Below the pieces are notes generated by a model, which made no database searches, was not told where the DNA came from, and saw nothing but the letters and a program-made list of their open reading frames with translations. The translations under genes were made by a program, and so were the position numbers. From Variovorax sp. CF079 (GTDB taxonomy: Bacteria; Pseudomonadota; Gammaproteobacteria; Burkholderiales; Burkholderiaceae_C), in contig NZ_FMZU01000011.1 of the NCBI RefSeq assembly GCF_900101545.1, positions 171,582 through 235,581 on the forward strand: DNA of 64,000 bases. The letters run 5' to 3'. Shown in pieces: positions 63,779-64,000 of the stretch (position 1 is its first letter; the number at the start of each line of letters is the position of its first letter).

Positions 63779-64000
63779 TCAGTGCATGTGCAGGCCGCCG
63801 TTGACCGAGAAGTCGGCGCCCGTCGAGTAGCCGCCTTCGTCGGTCGCGAGCCACGCGATGATGGAAGCGATCTCGCTGGGCTCGCCGAGCCGCTTGACGG
63901 GAATCGTGCCCACGATCTTGTCGAGCACTTCCTGGCGGATCGCCTTGACCATGTCGGTGCCGATGTAGCCCGGGCTCACGGTGTTCACCGTCACGCCCTT
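63779..64000 (-). CDS. phaB: Acetoacetyl-CoA reductase, 3'-terminal part (N-terminus beyond window)
   Basis: The last 73 residues of a short-chain dehydrogenase. The tail SPGYIGTDMVKAIRQEVLDKI..PVKRLGEPSEIASIIAWL..ADFSVNGGLHMH is that of PhaB/PhbB, the NADPH-dependent acetoacetyl-CoA reductase of PHB synthesis. The gene runs off the right edge, so the cofactor-binding and catalytic Ser-Tyr-Lys residues are not visible. With phaZ at 16.8 kb it supports a PHB-storing organism. Confidence 0.9.
   Translation of the reverse strand, partial: KGVTVNTVSPGYIGTDMVKAIRQEVLDKIVGTIPVKRLGEPSEIASIIAWLATDEGGYSTGADFSVNGGLHMH

Overview
The window is a stretch of high-GC, gene-dense bacterial chromosome. The gene content points to Burkholderiales, most likely family Comamonadaceae (a Variovorax-like genome). 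Supporting signs are an iscRSUA-hscBA-fdx operon that runs into dnaQ, polyhydroxybutyrate genes (phaZ, phaB), a Bug-type orphan solute receptor, a fused indolepyruvate ferredoxin oxidoreductase, and two copies of a C/G-rich intergenic hairpin repeat of the kind scattered through Comamonadaceae genomes. This assignment is from recognition only. No phage, transposon, CRISPR array or obvious island is visible.

Left part (1-16.7 kb), housekeeping: a truncated M3 oligopeptidase, a DUF4124/glutaredoxin-like secreted protein, rpiA and pyrD back to back, two membrane-associated stress-type proteins, an L-2-hydroxyglutarate-oxidase-like flavoprotein, tRNA-Val(CAC), the complete minus-strand isc operon with an IscR-like operator upstream and dnaQ as its last gene, then uvrB and an aromatic/aspartate aminotransferase.

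Central part (16.7-32 kb), carbon storage and propionate: an intracellular PHB depolymerase preceded by a PdhR-like palindrome, an orphan RnfB-like ferredoxin, and a tightly coupled minus-strand operon for propionyl-CoA to succinyl-CoA (methylmalonyl-CoA mutase, MeaB chaperone, PccB, biotin-carrying PccA, bioB, and a VOC protein that fits methylmalonyl-CoA epimerase). A divergent GntR regulator lies at its head. dusA and a Fur-box-controlled TonB siderophore receptor follow.

Accessory catabolism (31-45 kb): an IclR-controlled ABC importer operon ending in a DAO-type oxidase, a LysR regulator and an omega-aminotransferase, which together suggest amine or amino-acid use. Next is a LysR-controlled four-gene operon (split AtuA-like pair, Bug receptor, secreted alpha/beta hydrolase) that looks like an uncharacterised uptake and degradation route.

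Right part (44-64 kb): a small dual-specificity phosphatase, the fused indolepyruvate oxidoreductase, an Lhr helicase, exonuclease III, a 4-kb patch of small uncharacterised genes (single-domain response regulator, tiny membrane or secreted proteins, a three-repeat alanine-rich secreted protein), a KefB-type antiporter, a PaoABC-like molybdenum aldehyde oxidoreductase without a Tat signal, and the 3' end of phaB.
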